NCBI GenBank assembly: GCA_013396995.1
Contig: VWZP01006688.1
Span: forward strand, 1-64,000
Length of the DNA: 64,000 bases
Direction of reading: 5' to 3'
Source: Dicaeum eximium
Lineage: Eukaryota > Chordata > Aves > Passeriformes > Dicaeidae
The notes beneath the pieces are model-generated. The model was not told the DNA's origin. It searched no databases and worked only from the letters and a program-made list of their open reading frames with translations. Numbering within the stretch: position 1 is the stretch's first letter; each line of letters starts with the position of its first letter. Positions 36,067 to 47,531 of the stretch are shown piece by piece. A program made the position numbers and the translations under genes.

Positions 36067-39000
36067 CACGGTCCCGAACGCTGCGGCCCCGTTAATCGTC
36101 AGCCCCACTTAAAAAAAAAAACCCACCCAAACCAATAGAAACAAACAAATAAAACCGCAGCTGGCTCAGCGCCGGGCTGCCAGTGCTGACAGAGCTCATC
36201 CCTCACCTGGGTCCCTCAAAGCCCCTCAGCCGGGGCACTCACCACCGGCTGAGGTTCCAGTGCCTATTAAGATGGAAATGCCAGCAAGGCACTTAAGTAG
36301 CCAGGCCTCTAGATCCCCTTGGAATTGCAGCTGGATATGAGAGGCTGTTTTAGTGTTTTCCTATTCTCAAGCTATCTAGAAATGGGCAGCTGGGGTTGTT
36401 CAGGCAAGACTCGGTGCCCAAAGCAGCTGCTCTCAGTTTCCATGGCCTGGCTATGCCTGGAGCCAGCCCCATGTGTGACTACCTCATCCCTTTGCTGGCT
36501 CTGTAAGGGTGAGGGCAGGAGCTTTGCTGTTCTGTGTCTCAGAGATGACAATCGTGCCCACCTTGGCTGATGTGGGAATCTCCTGGAGACTTCGGGCTGA
36601 AAAATCCACTCAGCCACTGGAAAGACCAGAGCAGCTTGTGAACATTTATAGCAGCACATCCAAGGCAAATTTCGGAAGTGTGTGGAGCAGAGCAGGCAGG
36701 GCTGGTGTTGCTCCTGCAGTGCTGTGACAGCTGAGAACAGAAACCAGCTCCAAATGATTTGCAGTTTAGTCCTCTGATTTAGAGTCTGGAGAGTGCAAGA
36801 GTGTGTCTGCAGCACGGTTCTTGCCAAGGCTCTGTTTAATGTCCTGTTCTGGGGTGGGAAACAGGAAGGAGCTCTGCTTTTCTGCTGCCCTGTCACAAAT
36901 CATCGGTCTAGGGCTGTTTTTCCTTACAGTTTTCCACTTGTTTCTCTTCCTGCACTTGTCAGGGGTCTGCCCCATGGTTGTTGGTTCACAGGTTTAGGGA
37001 GCAATGGGACAAGAGATTGCTCTTGGAGGGCATCCCCAGCCGAGGGAGGAGTAGTAGCCATGCAGAATTGGCCACCTCTGTGTGTGATACTTGTGATCAT
37101 CGCGTGGCTTCTACTGAAACTCAGCATGGCATTTTACACCCACCCCATGAAAAGATCACCTCATGGCTGGGTGCTACCAGGAGAAACAGGCAGGATGAAA
37201 CTTCTCACAAGAATGACATTTCAAGCCTTCCCAAGGCTTGTTTGTTAATTTATGCTGACGAGTATTTACAAAAATTTCCATGCATCCAGCCCAGAATGTC
37301 CTGCTGTTTCTGAATGTGCCATACGGCGCAGTGCTCAGCTTCTGCTCCAGAAGCATCTGTGCCGCTGGGCACAGCACGTGGGACCAAGGCGCTGACCAAG
37401 AAAACCTGGTGAGCAGCTGACGTGGCAGAGTGGGGCCAGGCTGCCCTGCAGGGTTCCTGCACACCACTGATTAAATGCCTCAGCTCTGCCTTCCCCTCCA
37501 CTTGGAAATCTCACTGTTAACTTGACTTAAAGCCTCCCTGTGGGTTTGCAAACTTGGAGAATTTTTTTTTCTATGAGATGAGTTCTCCTTGCCAAGAAGG
37601 TTTTAATAACTCACCATGAAATTTATAGAGTTTAAATTTAAACCACACGTGGGAAAGTGGAGCTGTAACAGTTTAATCCAATTTAACCTTGAGTGATCTG
37701 TTCCACAGCGCTCAGGCAGACAGTTCACACCACAAGCAAAATTCCTCTGCGGGGTGGCAGACAGCAGCTCTCTCATCATGTGAGTGTCCTTTCCGAAGCA
37801 CAGAGGACCAGACTGGGCCATCTATGTCCCTGTTTCATTCTCCTACAAGTCTCCCCTTGGAAACAGTAGGAATCTGATGCAGCTTGGAGTTGGGCATACC
37901 CCTAGGCAGAAGCTAAGTCTTGTTCTAGCTGGCATGTTTTCGTTCCTATGCTAAAGAATATCCTCTTCATGACACCTCCTTTTCCTGTCCCATCACAAGA
38001 AGAAGGCACATTTCATGGGTGACCATATAAATGCATCTGGTTGGGGAAGCAATCTACTGGGAGTCTTCTTGGTACTTTCCAAGGAGAGGAGGTAGGAAAG
38101 TTTCATTGACAAGCCAGCTAGATGATGAAACATCTTATTTCCATTTACCTGCTTTGCCTTTTGTAGCAAAATCAGTTTTATATCACCACCATTCCAGTGT
38201 GGAGACGTGAAAGACCAAACATGCATTCCTAGCATAAGTCAGATATAGGATTGGCAAAAGCCTGTTGAGTGGGGATGTAAAATGCCCCAGCCCTGGGAGG
38301 ATGCAGTGACTGCATTCAGAGGAGTGTTGGTGGCTTAAACCTGGAAGGGCTCTCCTGTGGTGTTCAGCTAAGGTTAGGAAATTCAACAGTGAGCAGCTGA
38401 AGGTGCCTTTACTTATCATATGCACCCACAGCAGTTGTGGCTGTTGTAGTATCAAGCGCTCCACTGAGTAACTCTCTGTTGCAGTCCATAGCAGGCTGTG
38501 CCTGTTGGAAATGGGCAGACATGATGATTTTCTGGAGTGGCCAGGTGGAGACTCAGAGACCCTGGAGAAATCCAGGCTACAACTGTCATGGTTGACTTAA
38601 AGCTTGAAGGAAGTATTGCATGAATGGAAATGCTGCTTCTGATCCAGCTGTGTTTGCTGTGTTTCTGAACAACTACCTTTGGCACTGCCCTTCTTGGTGG
38701 TATCTCAGCCAAAAAAAGGTAGCAGCAAATTCTACTTTTCAGACTTTTATTCTTTTCCCCTGGGCTTGTGCATTTAACAGAAGGTCATCCAATAATTTGC
38801 TTTGGTGACATTTGCTTGTTTGCTCTGTTTCTGGAGAGGGGGATACTCATCAGATAAATATTTTTTTGTAGGCATTAGATATGACATGGTGAGACCAGAA
38901 ATGAGTTTCATGCCATGTTCCCAGCCGGTAGTTTCCCAGGGAGGTTGGCTGCTGCCTGTGCAGCTCAGGTTGGAAACTTTGGGGTGGCAGAAAAAGGAAA

Positions 39001-40721
39001 TATTCCCGAAACTGAATTCCCTTGCAGCTTGCCTGCTATACCAGGCTGACTCACCAAGGCGGAGGTTTCCAGAATGACTAATGGCTGAGCAGGCATTGAT
39101 TTTTGCCTGTCTAATGGGACACCTCTTACAAAGTCTCCAGTTTCCAGACTGGGTGGGGTGCTTGCCCTTTGAAAATCAGATCCATGTATTGTGTATCAAG
39201 TTGACTGTACCAAAAAAGAAACCACAACCTTGAGACTAGGTATGTGTGTCCATGGCAGGCTCCAGGCTGCCAACAGCAAGGTGCTGAGGCAGCTGCTGAA
39301 GTTGCCCTCATGTGCTCCCATGCTCCATTGCTGGCATGAGCAGGGCTTCAATTACAGACTAGACTTCTCAAAGCTTTTTGTCCTCAAGTAAAGGGTTAAT
39401 AAACTCCCTACAAGGGAGTTTCCTTCCCTTTTTTTTTCTCATCAGGGTAATATTTGTTCTCCTGTTGTCATCTTTCTGCTGTTGATGAGCACATCAAGTT
39501 CTACATGCTTTGGCCTGGCTGCTCAGTAATGCTTGAAGTTGCTCTTGACCAGAAGCTCCACATCAGCTCCACAGGAGACAGGGCAGATCCTGATGTGACT
39601 GTGAGAACAAAAGCTTTGTAACATTTTATCTTATTTCTCATCATGGCTGTGACCATTTCTTCCTGAATCCCTGTCACAGAAGAAATACAGGAGTTAATCA
39701 GGCTTACTCTGACACCAAACTCTCCATTGAGCACCCAGATGACAGCGGCTTCACACCTGATCCAGGCTGAGGTATTCAGCTGCAGGAGTGGGGAAAGCCC
39801 AGCTCTGGCTTGTAAATCTGCCAAGCAAATCTACTGCCCTACACAATTATGTCCCCTAAAGAGCACCCACTAAGTGTGAGGAGACAAGGGTTTGAGTTCT
39901 TTTTGGCCTTTCTTGTGCTCTGTTTCATTTGGCTCTGGAACTGTGTGGTGCCATGTGTGTGTGCTCTACCTGCTCTTTAGTGACAGCTCCAGCACAGCTT
40001 CAGCACTTCATCCCTGCTCCCTGCTGCTTCCAAGGGCACAGCAGTGCTGGGCTGCCATGGACCTGCTCAATGCCCTCCTGGGAGATGTGCCAGAAGGTGG
40101 GTGGTTTTCCAGCGCTATCTGGGGACACATGTCCCACTTGTGAGGCAAGTCTGTGGGGCCAGGTGCTTTAACCCTCACTGGAGCTAAATTGCTTCACTCC
40201 CACCCCCCCACCCCCAGGGGCAGCTCTGTGGCTCCAAAACACAGGACTGTCTCCCTGTGGAGAAGAAATGGGAGCTGCTTGGGAAAGACCCAAGGAAGGG
40301 TCTTCCCACTCCTCCTTTGGACTCATGGTCACCCCTGGAAGTGTGTTTATGGGTGTTTTAAAGCTGATTTTTCCTGAGTTGGGGCAGCACGGAGAATTGG
40401 GCACAGTCACAATGGACTGGTGATATCAAGAGCATCCAAGTAGCCTTGGCAAATATGACTGTGATCAAACCAAGCAGTAAGCATGTGCAGAGCATGAGAG
40501 CATTAGGCTTTTAAGAAGCAGACTTCAGAGACTGCATCCTCAAATTTTTCTGCCATTTAAGATGTTTCCCTAAGGTTTTACTGCATGTAAATGAAATGAT
40601 AATTACAATATTTTAATCCAATTAGCTCCCTTCATGATCTGGCAGGTGCAAATTGGAGATGGATCAAACTTCTTCTTGCTGTGGATTATGCCTGGAGCCT
40701 CCTTAAAGCTGCCGCCCGGCC

Positions 40722-40735
40722 CCGTGTGTACACGG
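40722..40735. repeat. 14-bp inverted repeat
   Basis: Perfect 6-bp arms CCGTGT and ACACGG flank a GT spacer, in a locally CpG-rich patch of otherwise AT-rich sequence. This is typical of a dimeric transcription-factor site, but the factor is not identified. Confidence 0.6.
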
Positions 40736-41546
40736 TGTAGAGCGCGTGTTACGGGGGACTGCAGCGAGGTCCTAAATTATGTATGGCCTATGAATTATTG
40801 CTGAAATGCATCACTAAGGCTTCACTCATCGAACATTTCCAGCTCCATGCCAGCTGCATGGGAAAAGCCAAGTATTTGCCTGTGGCATGGATTTAAACAG
40901 TGTGTGTCACTGACAGAGTCACAGGTCACCTGGAGTTAACTTAATGCATTCCCCTACATCTTGAAGGAAATGTATTTTGCGAGCTCTCGTCTGATTAGCA
41001 TAGAAATTACACTGGGATTTCTTGTGAAAATGGGGACAGAGATGAAAAAAAAAAAAAAAGTATCTTGATGAGTTATTTAAAAACAGAGGAATTCTTTGAT
41101 GGCCAGTGCAGCTGCCCTTTCTCAAGCACATCCCCCAGCTCATGTCAGGGAGAGAATCCCCTCTTCCTCCTGCTAATCTAAATGAAGACCAGGGAGCCCA
41201 CTCTCTACAAGGCAAAGGCGAGGGATGTCTGCAGTGAGGGCTCTGAGCATGGCCTAGGCTGGCAGCAACCTCTGGAGGACAGTTTCACACAGTTTCCTAA
41301 CACCTGTGGATATGACTAAGCTAAAAATGGTGGAAAACTGCCATTAAAAACTCCATTACAGATAGTGTGCTTGAATAACAGTAGGGTTTTTGTCCCACAG
41401 CTCTGTCCTGATGTGGCCCTATCGCCCCAGGGGCCCCAAAGGGCATTGAAAGGATGAAGGAATTGCTTCTCAACAAAACCCCATGCAGTTGTTCTGGCAG
41501 TGTTACATTATTCCAGGAATAAAATGACAACTTTTCTTTGACTATT

Positions 41547-41566
41547 TTATGTTATGTTATGTTATG
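41547..41566. repeat. (TTATG)4 microsatellite
   Basis: Four perfect TTATG units are followed by degenerate continuation. Confidence 0.9.
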
Positions 41567-42861
41567 TTGTATTATTTTATGGAAGTGACTGCAGTCACTG
41601 CTGAGAAATGACTGAATCTCCAGATCAGCCAAGTTAAATGACACAACTGTCCCTTGAATATACTGGGCTGCACTGGCTGGGCACCCACCTTTACTGCATG
41701 GATGAGATGAAGGATAACTTCCTTATCTTTGACCTATTTTGGATGAAGAAATATTATTTATTTTCCCATTTATGTTCTGATTTCCCCTTGGAAATGTGCT
41801 GCCAGTCTCTGCTGAATGAAAGCTCTTACAGGACAGAAAAATCTTCATTCCTTTTGAAAGAAGGACTCAGTAAATATATTTCAAAATAAGGTTTCTTTTG
41901 ATACTTGCTTTTCAAATCCCTGAGTGTTTCTATACCTCCATAATCTTACATCTTCAAAGAGCTGGAAAGGGAATTTAAATCTGCCTTTCCTTTAGTACCA
42001 AGACCCAACTGCAAAGACAGTGCTTGTCAGTGATGGGAGAGGAGCCAGGCCCAGGGAGATGCTGGAGCTGAGCTGTGACGAGCAAGCCACAAATTACATT
42101 AAATAATAATTACAAATAAAACAAAAGGGACTGAATGTTTTCAAACAAACTGGATAAAATGAGTTTTGTACATTACCAGTCTGTGAACATAAGGGGGTGA
42201 AATCCTGCTGGCAGCAGTTTACTCTGCTGTTGGCTGTGTAGATGCTCTATGGTGCACTACAGTCCTACCTTTCCTTTCCAGGGGGTGGGGAATGCTGTCA
42301 CCTTCGGCTGAAACTGAGATGGGGGAGGCTGTTTGACCTTATGGTTTGTTGTCCTCCACTTCAGCTGAAGTTCCAAACTGACTCCTTCCCTGACCCTCCT
42401 CAGATGAGGAATACAAATTGGGGATGTCAAGAAGCAATTCTGCCTGAGAAGGTCTTTGCTTCTGTGGGAGGAGATGTGGTGGTGAATATTCAAATAAGAT
42501 TTGGGTTTGGAGTCCTTAACTGCCCCACAATGTTCGTTGGTTTGAGTTCAGTTCTTGATCTCCATGTTAATTTTTCAGCATGAAAGCACAGAGCACAAGA
42601 AACAGAAGCCTTGGCAAACTGAGGACACCCAGCCTGGGAGAGAGACAAAATTTCACATGGTTTGAGAAACCAGAGCCAACAGAAAATTAGGAGTAAGGCA
42701 AGGGGCAGGGACAATGAAAGGTAAGATTTTCTCTGGGTAACACAAGTAGAAGAGATTTGAGACCCTAACCAGTTTAGTGAATTCACTTGATGTCTGCCTA
42801 TAAATTCATGTCCTTAATAATTTATATTGAAAAATTAAAATGAAACAGGTTTCGAAAAAGG

Positions 42862-42958
42862 TATTTTTTGTTTTGTTTTGGGCTTGGGTTTTTTTTTGTT
42901 TTATTTTGTTTTTTGTGGGGTTTTTGGTTGGTTTGTTTGGGTTTTCTTTGTTTTTGCT
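42862..42958. repeat. G/T-rich low-complexity tract
   Basis: About 97 bp of TTTTG, GGTTT and GGGTTTT runs with no fixed period. A/C-rich tracts of the opposite composition occur at 43764-43836 and 46327-46523. Confidence 0.85.
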
Positions 42959-43763
42959 AACATAATGGGGGTCTACCCCAGGCCTCCTACTGGGACGTCT
43001 TTAGGAGGAGATGGGTTAAAACAGCCTTTCCTCTGGGAATGGCTCCCTGTGGAGTCATGCTAACTGTGAGGTTTGAGGAAAACCCTGTACTTGTCAGTAT
43101 TTTGGGGAAGGGCAATAGATCTTCTCTTTGGGCAAAGAAGTGGCCACTCATTTGCTTGCCAGGTGATGGCTTGCAGCACCTCTGCTCATTTGAAGCATCT
43201 CCTTATAGACAGTGCCCAAAATGTCACCCTTGGGGTGAGGCACAGCCCAAAACATGTGACAGTATCATGCTCTGTCTTCCCCATGTTGCACATGAAACAA
43301 AAATGGATGCTAAAATGGTAGTGTTTGCATGGACCCTGGAACTCCCAGTCACACTGGCCTTTTCCCTACATCAGTTATTTAGGGAAAAGCAAACCCCCCA
43401 GAGCTGCATTTCTGTGAGAACAGCCTTTGCTGGAGGCAGCTGCTCAGGTGCATCTCCCAGAGATGACCCTGAATGGCAGAGGCTGATGGTGACTTTCTAG
43501 TGGGACATGAATGTTTGAAGGGTTTCTCACTCCTGTCACAGACCTCCTGTGGTCTCCTGGGAAGCTCCTTCCTTTCCTCCCCCCTTTCTTTACTGCTGCT
43601 GAACTGCACTTCCAGGTGTTGCCAAAGGACCGGGACACAGCTGTGGTCACAAAGGTGGAGAAAACACCTTGGCCAGCACACCAGGTGAGATGGCAGGAGC
43701 AGCAAGCACTACTACAACTTCCTTCCACCTCCTTGCTCGGCTGCTTTGCTGCCCAGAATGTCA

Positions 43764-43836
43764 TACAAAAAAACCCAACAATCAAAAAAACCAACCACCA
43801 CCACCCCCTCCCCGCAAAAAAAAAAAACCCAAAAAA
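43764..43836. repeat. A/C-rich low-complexity tract
   Basis: AAAACCC, CCACCACC and poly-A runs, complementary in composition to the tract at 42862-42958. Confidence 0.85.
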
Positions 43837-43984
43837 TCTGGGCAAGGCAAAACTACTCATCCCCCAGCCTATGCAGGAGAAGGGGAGTGGGCTGAAGGTC
43901 TCTATATATTGACAGGGCAAATTTCTTTCCAAGGGTACTTGTTGCATTTCCGTTTCTTCCCTGCCCCTGACTTCTCAGGAGCCC

Positions 43985-44150
43985 TGCAGACGTTCGCTGT
44001 CTTTGAGCTGTTTCCTCTTGCTCAACCCGCCTGACGCGGGCTCTGACGCAGCCCCGCCGTGCCACGGGCCTGGCGCAACCCTGCGGAGATCCTGCCCCAC
44101 CTCAGGAGCCCGGCACTGCCTCTGCGAGGCTCCTCTTGGAAATAAAAACC
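43985..44150. promoter_or_regulatory. Small GC-rich, CpG-containing patch
   Basis: About 165 bp with clustered CpGs (for example CCGCCTGACGCGGG at 44026-44039, which contains the inverted CCGC/GCGG). It is too short and weak to call a promoter with confidence, and no adjoining exon is recognised. Confidence 0.3.
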
Positions 44151-46326
44151 GGTCTGGTACTGGCCAGAGAGAATCAGGGAGGGCTGAGGGGGTTGTGAGA
44201 TGCCTAACGTAACTGGGGGAGATGGAAGTGCTTTAGGTCTTTGTTTGTTTATGTTTGACGTCGATAAGGGAAGTTTGGGTCCTGCCTGAACACGGGCCTT
44301 GGAGAGAAAACCCCTGAGAGTGCTCTGGCTGAGTTTAGGAGCAAATAACCACTGTGCTCCCTGATTAAATCCTTAACCCCGGAGAGGTCTCTAGCACGGA
44401 GCCTCTAGGATAGAGCCTCTGCTTAACTGTGGTGCCAAAATTGACGTCTCCCAGCTGCAAAACGTGGCTGCATAAATGTCCTACGGAAGCGGTCAGACAT
44501 CTCTGGAGCTGCAGTCACCTCACAGACGCTTCACTCTCTCTACTGACTATGCAGGAAAACTGGGGTGCCTCCAGGTGGCAGCCCTGTCCACTCTAAACAG
44601 GGGTTTGTTTTTCCCTTGAGATTATAAGGGAGCATCGGTAGTGGAATTAATTTGGGATTCAGTCCACCTTAGCAGCACGGTGGTAGGACAATGCTGGATG
44701 TGCTAGTGCTGATGCTTTTGCTTTCATACAGTGATCCAGCACCTGCAGAAGTCATTCCAAACAAGAAGATGTGTGCTCTGGGCTCTGCCAGCCTATAGAT
44801 AGAGCAAAGGATTGCAGGACTGATGCTGCAGCCTGCACAGCAGCCTTGGTCCTGCCCAGGACCAAGCTGGCAAGAATCACAGGGCCAGAAGGATGAGCAC
44901 TGGTCTTAGTGATTGCAGCACTCAATTGACTGGTTACAGGTCAGAGCCTGGAAATACAACATAAGAATGTAATTAGATTAACAACCCTTCCCACCAAGAA
45001 GTAGGCTTGATCCTGCAATGAAGTGACTGCTACTGGCAACAAAAAGCAGCCTTGTGGTACTGCTTTGGTAAAGTCCTCATAAACCTGTTTTTGTGCTTGA
45101 GAACACCCAACAGCTGCTTGGAAGAGAGAAGTGGAAAGTTCAGGCTGCAGACAGCTCTGCCCCATCAGCATTTATGTGGTCAGGCACCCACAAGCCACCT
45201 TCTCAGTAAGAAGTCAGAACTGTGGGTAGTGACTGAGAGGCTCCTTGAAAAATTTGAGCTTGGTCCCTTTGTGGATCAAATCAACAGCACCTTGAAGGGC
45301 TTTTTAAAGGGGTTTTAAATAGCATTAAAACATTTACAAGTTGACAGTGGTAATGAAACTTGGGTGTTCGCAAAATCTGCAGCTCAGTTTCTATTCCCAA
45401 AAGAAGAATCAAAATCTAAATGTTTTGAGGATTTAGTTAGCTTATTGCTCACAAGTGCCTTATGGTATTCAGGAAAATGCCCTGCTTTCTGACCAGAAGT
45501 TAGACTTGTAGGCTGAGCATGCAGAGTTTGAATTTTCCTTTAATGCAGTGAAAAAACAGCACAAAACTGCTGTCTGAATTTGAGTTAGTCTAAGGATAGA
45601 AATCCCTTTTATTTATACTTTTAATTAAGGATGAGTTTTTGTTTCTGTCACAATGCACAGAATTATTTCTAAATCATATTTGAGAATTCCAGCAGAAGAG
45701 GTTAACTAATACTGTGAACTCATCCACCCAGGGGAGCTCTGCATTAATGTGGTATTTAAGTGGGGAGATCAAAGCTTTGATACCAAATGAAATGCTATTA
45801 ACATTTTCGCACAAGCAAAAGCCTTCAAGAAATTTCTGATGTTGGCACTGAGGAATGACTGTGGATGGGAAAAAAAGGGGGCTCCATCCCAGTGCTGCAT
45901 TTATTTGGTGGTCAAAGCAAGGGCTGACAGTAGCAAATAGCTGGCTGATAGTTGTGGATGTTTTGGCCATGGTCAAGGCTGTAATGACCACTCTGAGAAG
46001 CTGCAGGGCAGAGGCAGCACTCTGCTAACCTGCACTGTCTGCTCACAGCTTCACTGATGACGACAAATGCTGAGGTGCCTTCCTCTAGTCTGATGTTTCA
46101 GCTTCCCAGCTTGCACAATGAGCCTCCTGATTCTTTGCTCACCTTGTATCCCACTAAGTAGTTCAGGAAGTTACCCAGTGGCTTTTTTTCCCTCTTTTTA
46201 ACCAGAAAGCAGCCCAATTCCTAATGTTCCTATCCAGATATGATTTCTGTTGGGAGAAGAAGTCAAATTCTTTGACTAAACCAGGATTTGATTGTCTTCC
46301 TTTCATCTCTTGTTGTTTTGCTAAAG

Positions 46327-46523
46327 AAACAAAACACACCCCCCCAAAAAGCCCAATCAAAAACACCAATCAAAAAACTAAAAAACTTTTAAAAAAACCA
46401 AACCAAAACAAAAAAAAAAAAACCACACAAAAAACCAACCAAACAAACAAAAAACTCCCCAACCCAAAAACAAACAAACAAACAAAACCACCCCCAAACC
46501 CCCAACCAAAACCTAAAAAAAAA
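46327..46523. repeat. A/C-rich low-complexity tract, 197 bp
   Basis: Nearly pure A and C on the + strand, built of CAAA, CCAAA, AAACAAAC and CCCCC runs. It is the longest low-complexity tract in the window. The minus strand is a G/T-rich sequence with several G-runs. Its composition artificially creates a long open frame rich in Lys, Pro and Asn. Confidence 0.9.
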
Positions 46524-46924
46524 TTATTGAAGAGAGAGACTATAATTTTTCAAAGTCTTCTTATCTATCTTACAGCAATATTTTCCTAATTCCACAACTG
46601 CAAGCAAGTCAACAACTTATAGGACTGGGGTTAGACCACTAATTAAGCAAGAACTGTAGAAAATATTTAAGTGGGATCTACAGCATTGACCTGTCCTTTT
46701 TCAAAATGCCAAGTTTATATACGTGACTGTGCATTTCAAATGGGTCAAGAGAGCTTGGTTGTAAGCACCCAACACATTGCTGTGAATTAATATTTAATCA
46801 AATGTACAACATAGGGCTGAATGTTAAAGCTTCCCTTTGATTTTGACTTCTATTATTTTCTTGGGTTTCTAAACCCCTCTGAAAATACCTCAGTATTTCA
46901 TAATAGTATTACTCATACGATATT

Positions 46925-46950
46925 CTAAGAAACTCATACGAGTTTCTTAG
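46925..46950. repeat. Perfect 11-bp inverted repeat with 4-bp loop
   Basis: The arms CTAAGAAACTC (46925-46935) and GAGTTTCTTAG (46940-46950) are exact reverse complements around ATAC. The right part overlaps a second copy of the 10-mer ACTCATACGA; the first copy is at 46911-46920 and the second at 46932-46941. Confidence 0.9.
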
Positions 46951-47217
46951 CTGTGATTAAAGCTAGTGGGGATGTAAATCTACAAAGGGAAATCTAAGCA
47001 AGACCTCATCAGCATAAAGTATGTGGGAGACTAATTTAGTTACATCCCTATTAGCAGTGACAAATCAAATTGTTCCTCTTTTAAAATCACTAATACAGCA
47101 AGGTTTTGCAACTCAGCACATAGCACGCACGATAAATCAGTTCAATCTGTACACAAACACTGAAGGCTGCCTTAAATCTGGGTTGATTTCTTATTCCAAA
47201 CTCCTCCAGTGCAGTTC

Positions 47218-47466
47218 AGGTGAACCATCCTGCTTCCCTTAATACCTGGAAAGACAAAAAAAAAAAGAAGTTAATCTCTACCCCCATGTGCTGTATATGA
47301 AGCACTCAACATTTATAACCCTGCAGCTGATTGCTTAGCAACTGTCTTTGGGAGGAAGGACTCACCTGATGTGCCATCAGGAGCTCTTGTGTTGCAGGGA
47401 AGAGGCCGGATGAAATGAGGTCAGGCAGTGTAAGCTTACCCTGTGCTGAGTGGTGCTCGCTCCTCT
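47218..47466 (-). other. Candidate minus-strand exon pair, unrecognised
   Basis: On the minus strand a 101-bp open segment (47466-47366) lies between an acceptor (ttcattacag) and a strong donor (CAG/gtgagt). It reads R-S-E-H-H-S-A-Q-G, then KLTLPDLISSGLFPATQELL and M-A-H-Q. After a 120-bp intron there is a very good acceptor (branch-like ttaac, poly-T, tctttccag), and the frame continues V-L-R-E-A-G-W-F-T before TGA at 47218-47216. The T-L-P-D-L-I-S-S-G-L pattern is vaguely like the start of a RAMA-type domain, but that is not a family assignment. It could be a chance exon or lncRNA. The low confidence reflects how often random segments pass these tests. Confidence 0.15.
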
Positions 47467-47531
47467 CTGTAATGAAATTAATCAAGGTCATTAATTTGAT
47501 CCTTTTTTATTGTTATAATTTGAAACTGTAA

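Larger units (their letters stand above)
35550..36090. promoter_or_regulatory. CpG island, probable promoter region
   Basis: About 540 bp are very rich in G+C and CpG, including runs of GCGGG, GGCGG and GGGGCGGG (Sp1-type boxes) and GCGGCCGC-like segments. The surroundings have far fewer CpGs. In birds such unmethylated islands usually mark promoters. It contains a near-repeat around GTTTGTCCCCGGAGCGG (35908-35945) and two G-quadruplex motifs. I see no initiator or first coding exon that decides a direction. A 209-codon minus-strand open frame across it is attributed to the lack of AT-rich stops. It could serve an unrecognised gene, an lncRNA or a downstream gene outside the window. Confidence 0.65.
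36110..43970. other. Intergenic stretch; no gene recognised
   Basis: Mixed-composition sequence with many short open frames and no recognisable family. It starts with an A-rich run (36110-36121). It contains a possible conserved regulatory segment (40560-40880), an A16 run (41046-41061), a TTATG microsatellite (41547-41566), a G/T-rich tract (42862-42958), an exon-like segment (43616-43684) and an A/C-rich tract (43764-43836). Confidence 0.6.

Noticed and set aside
35479..36108. 209-codon minus-strand open frame across the CpG island
   Set aside because: Pro/Arg/Ala/Gly-rich translation is typical of any GC-rich island where stop codons are scarce. Competing frames on the other strand are also open, and there is no family motif.
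42878..43063. Hydrophobic 61-codon open frame that looks like membrane helices
   Set aside because: It is translated from the G/T-rich low-complexity tract, where Phe, Val, Gly and Leu codons arise automatically.
46224..46589. 121-codon + strand open frame rich in Lys, Pro, Asn and Thr
   Set aside because: Its length comes from the A/C-rich low-complexity tract at 46327-46523, which cannot form stop codons containing T.
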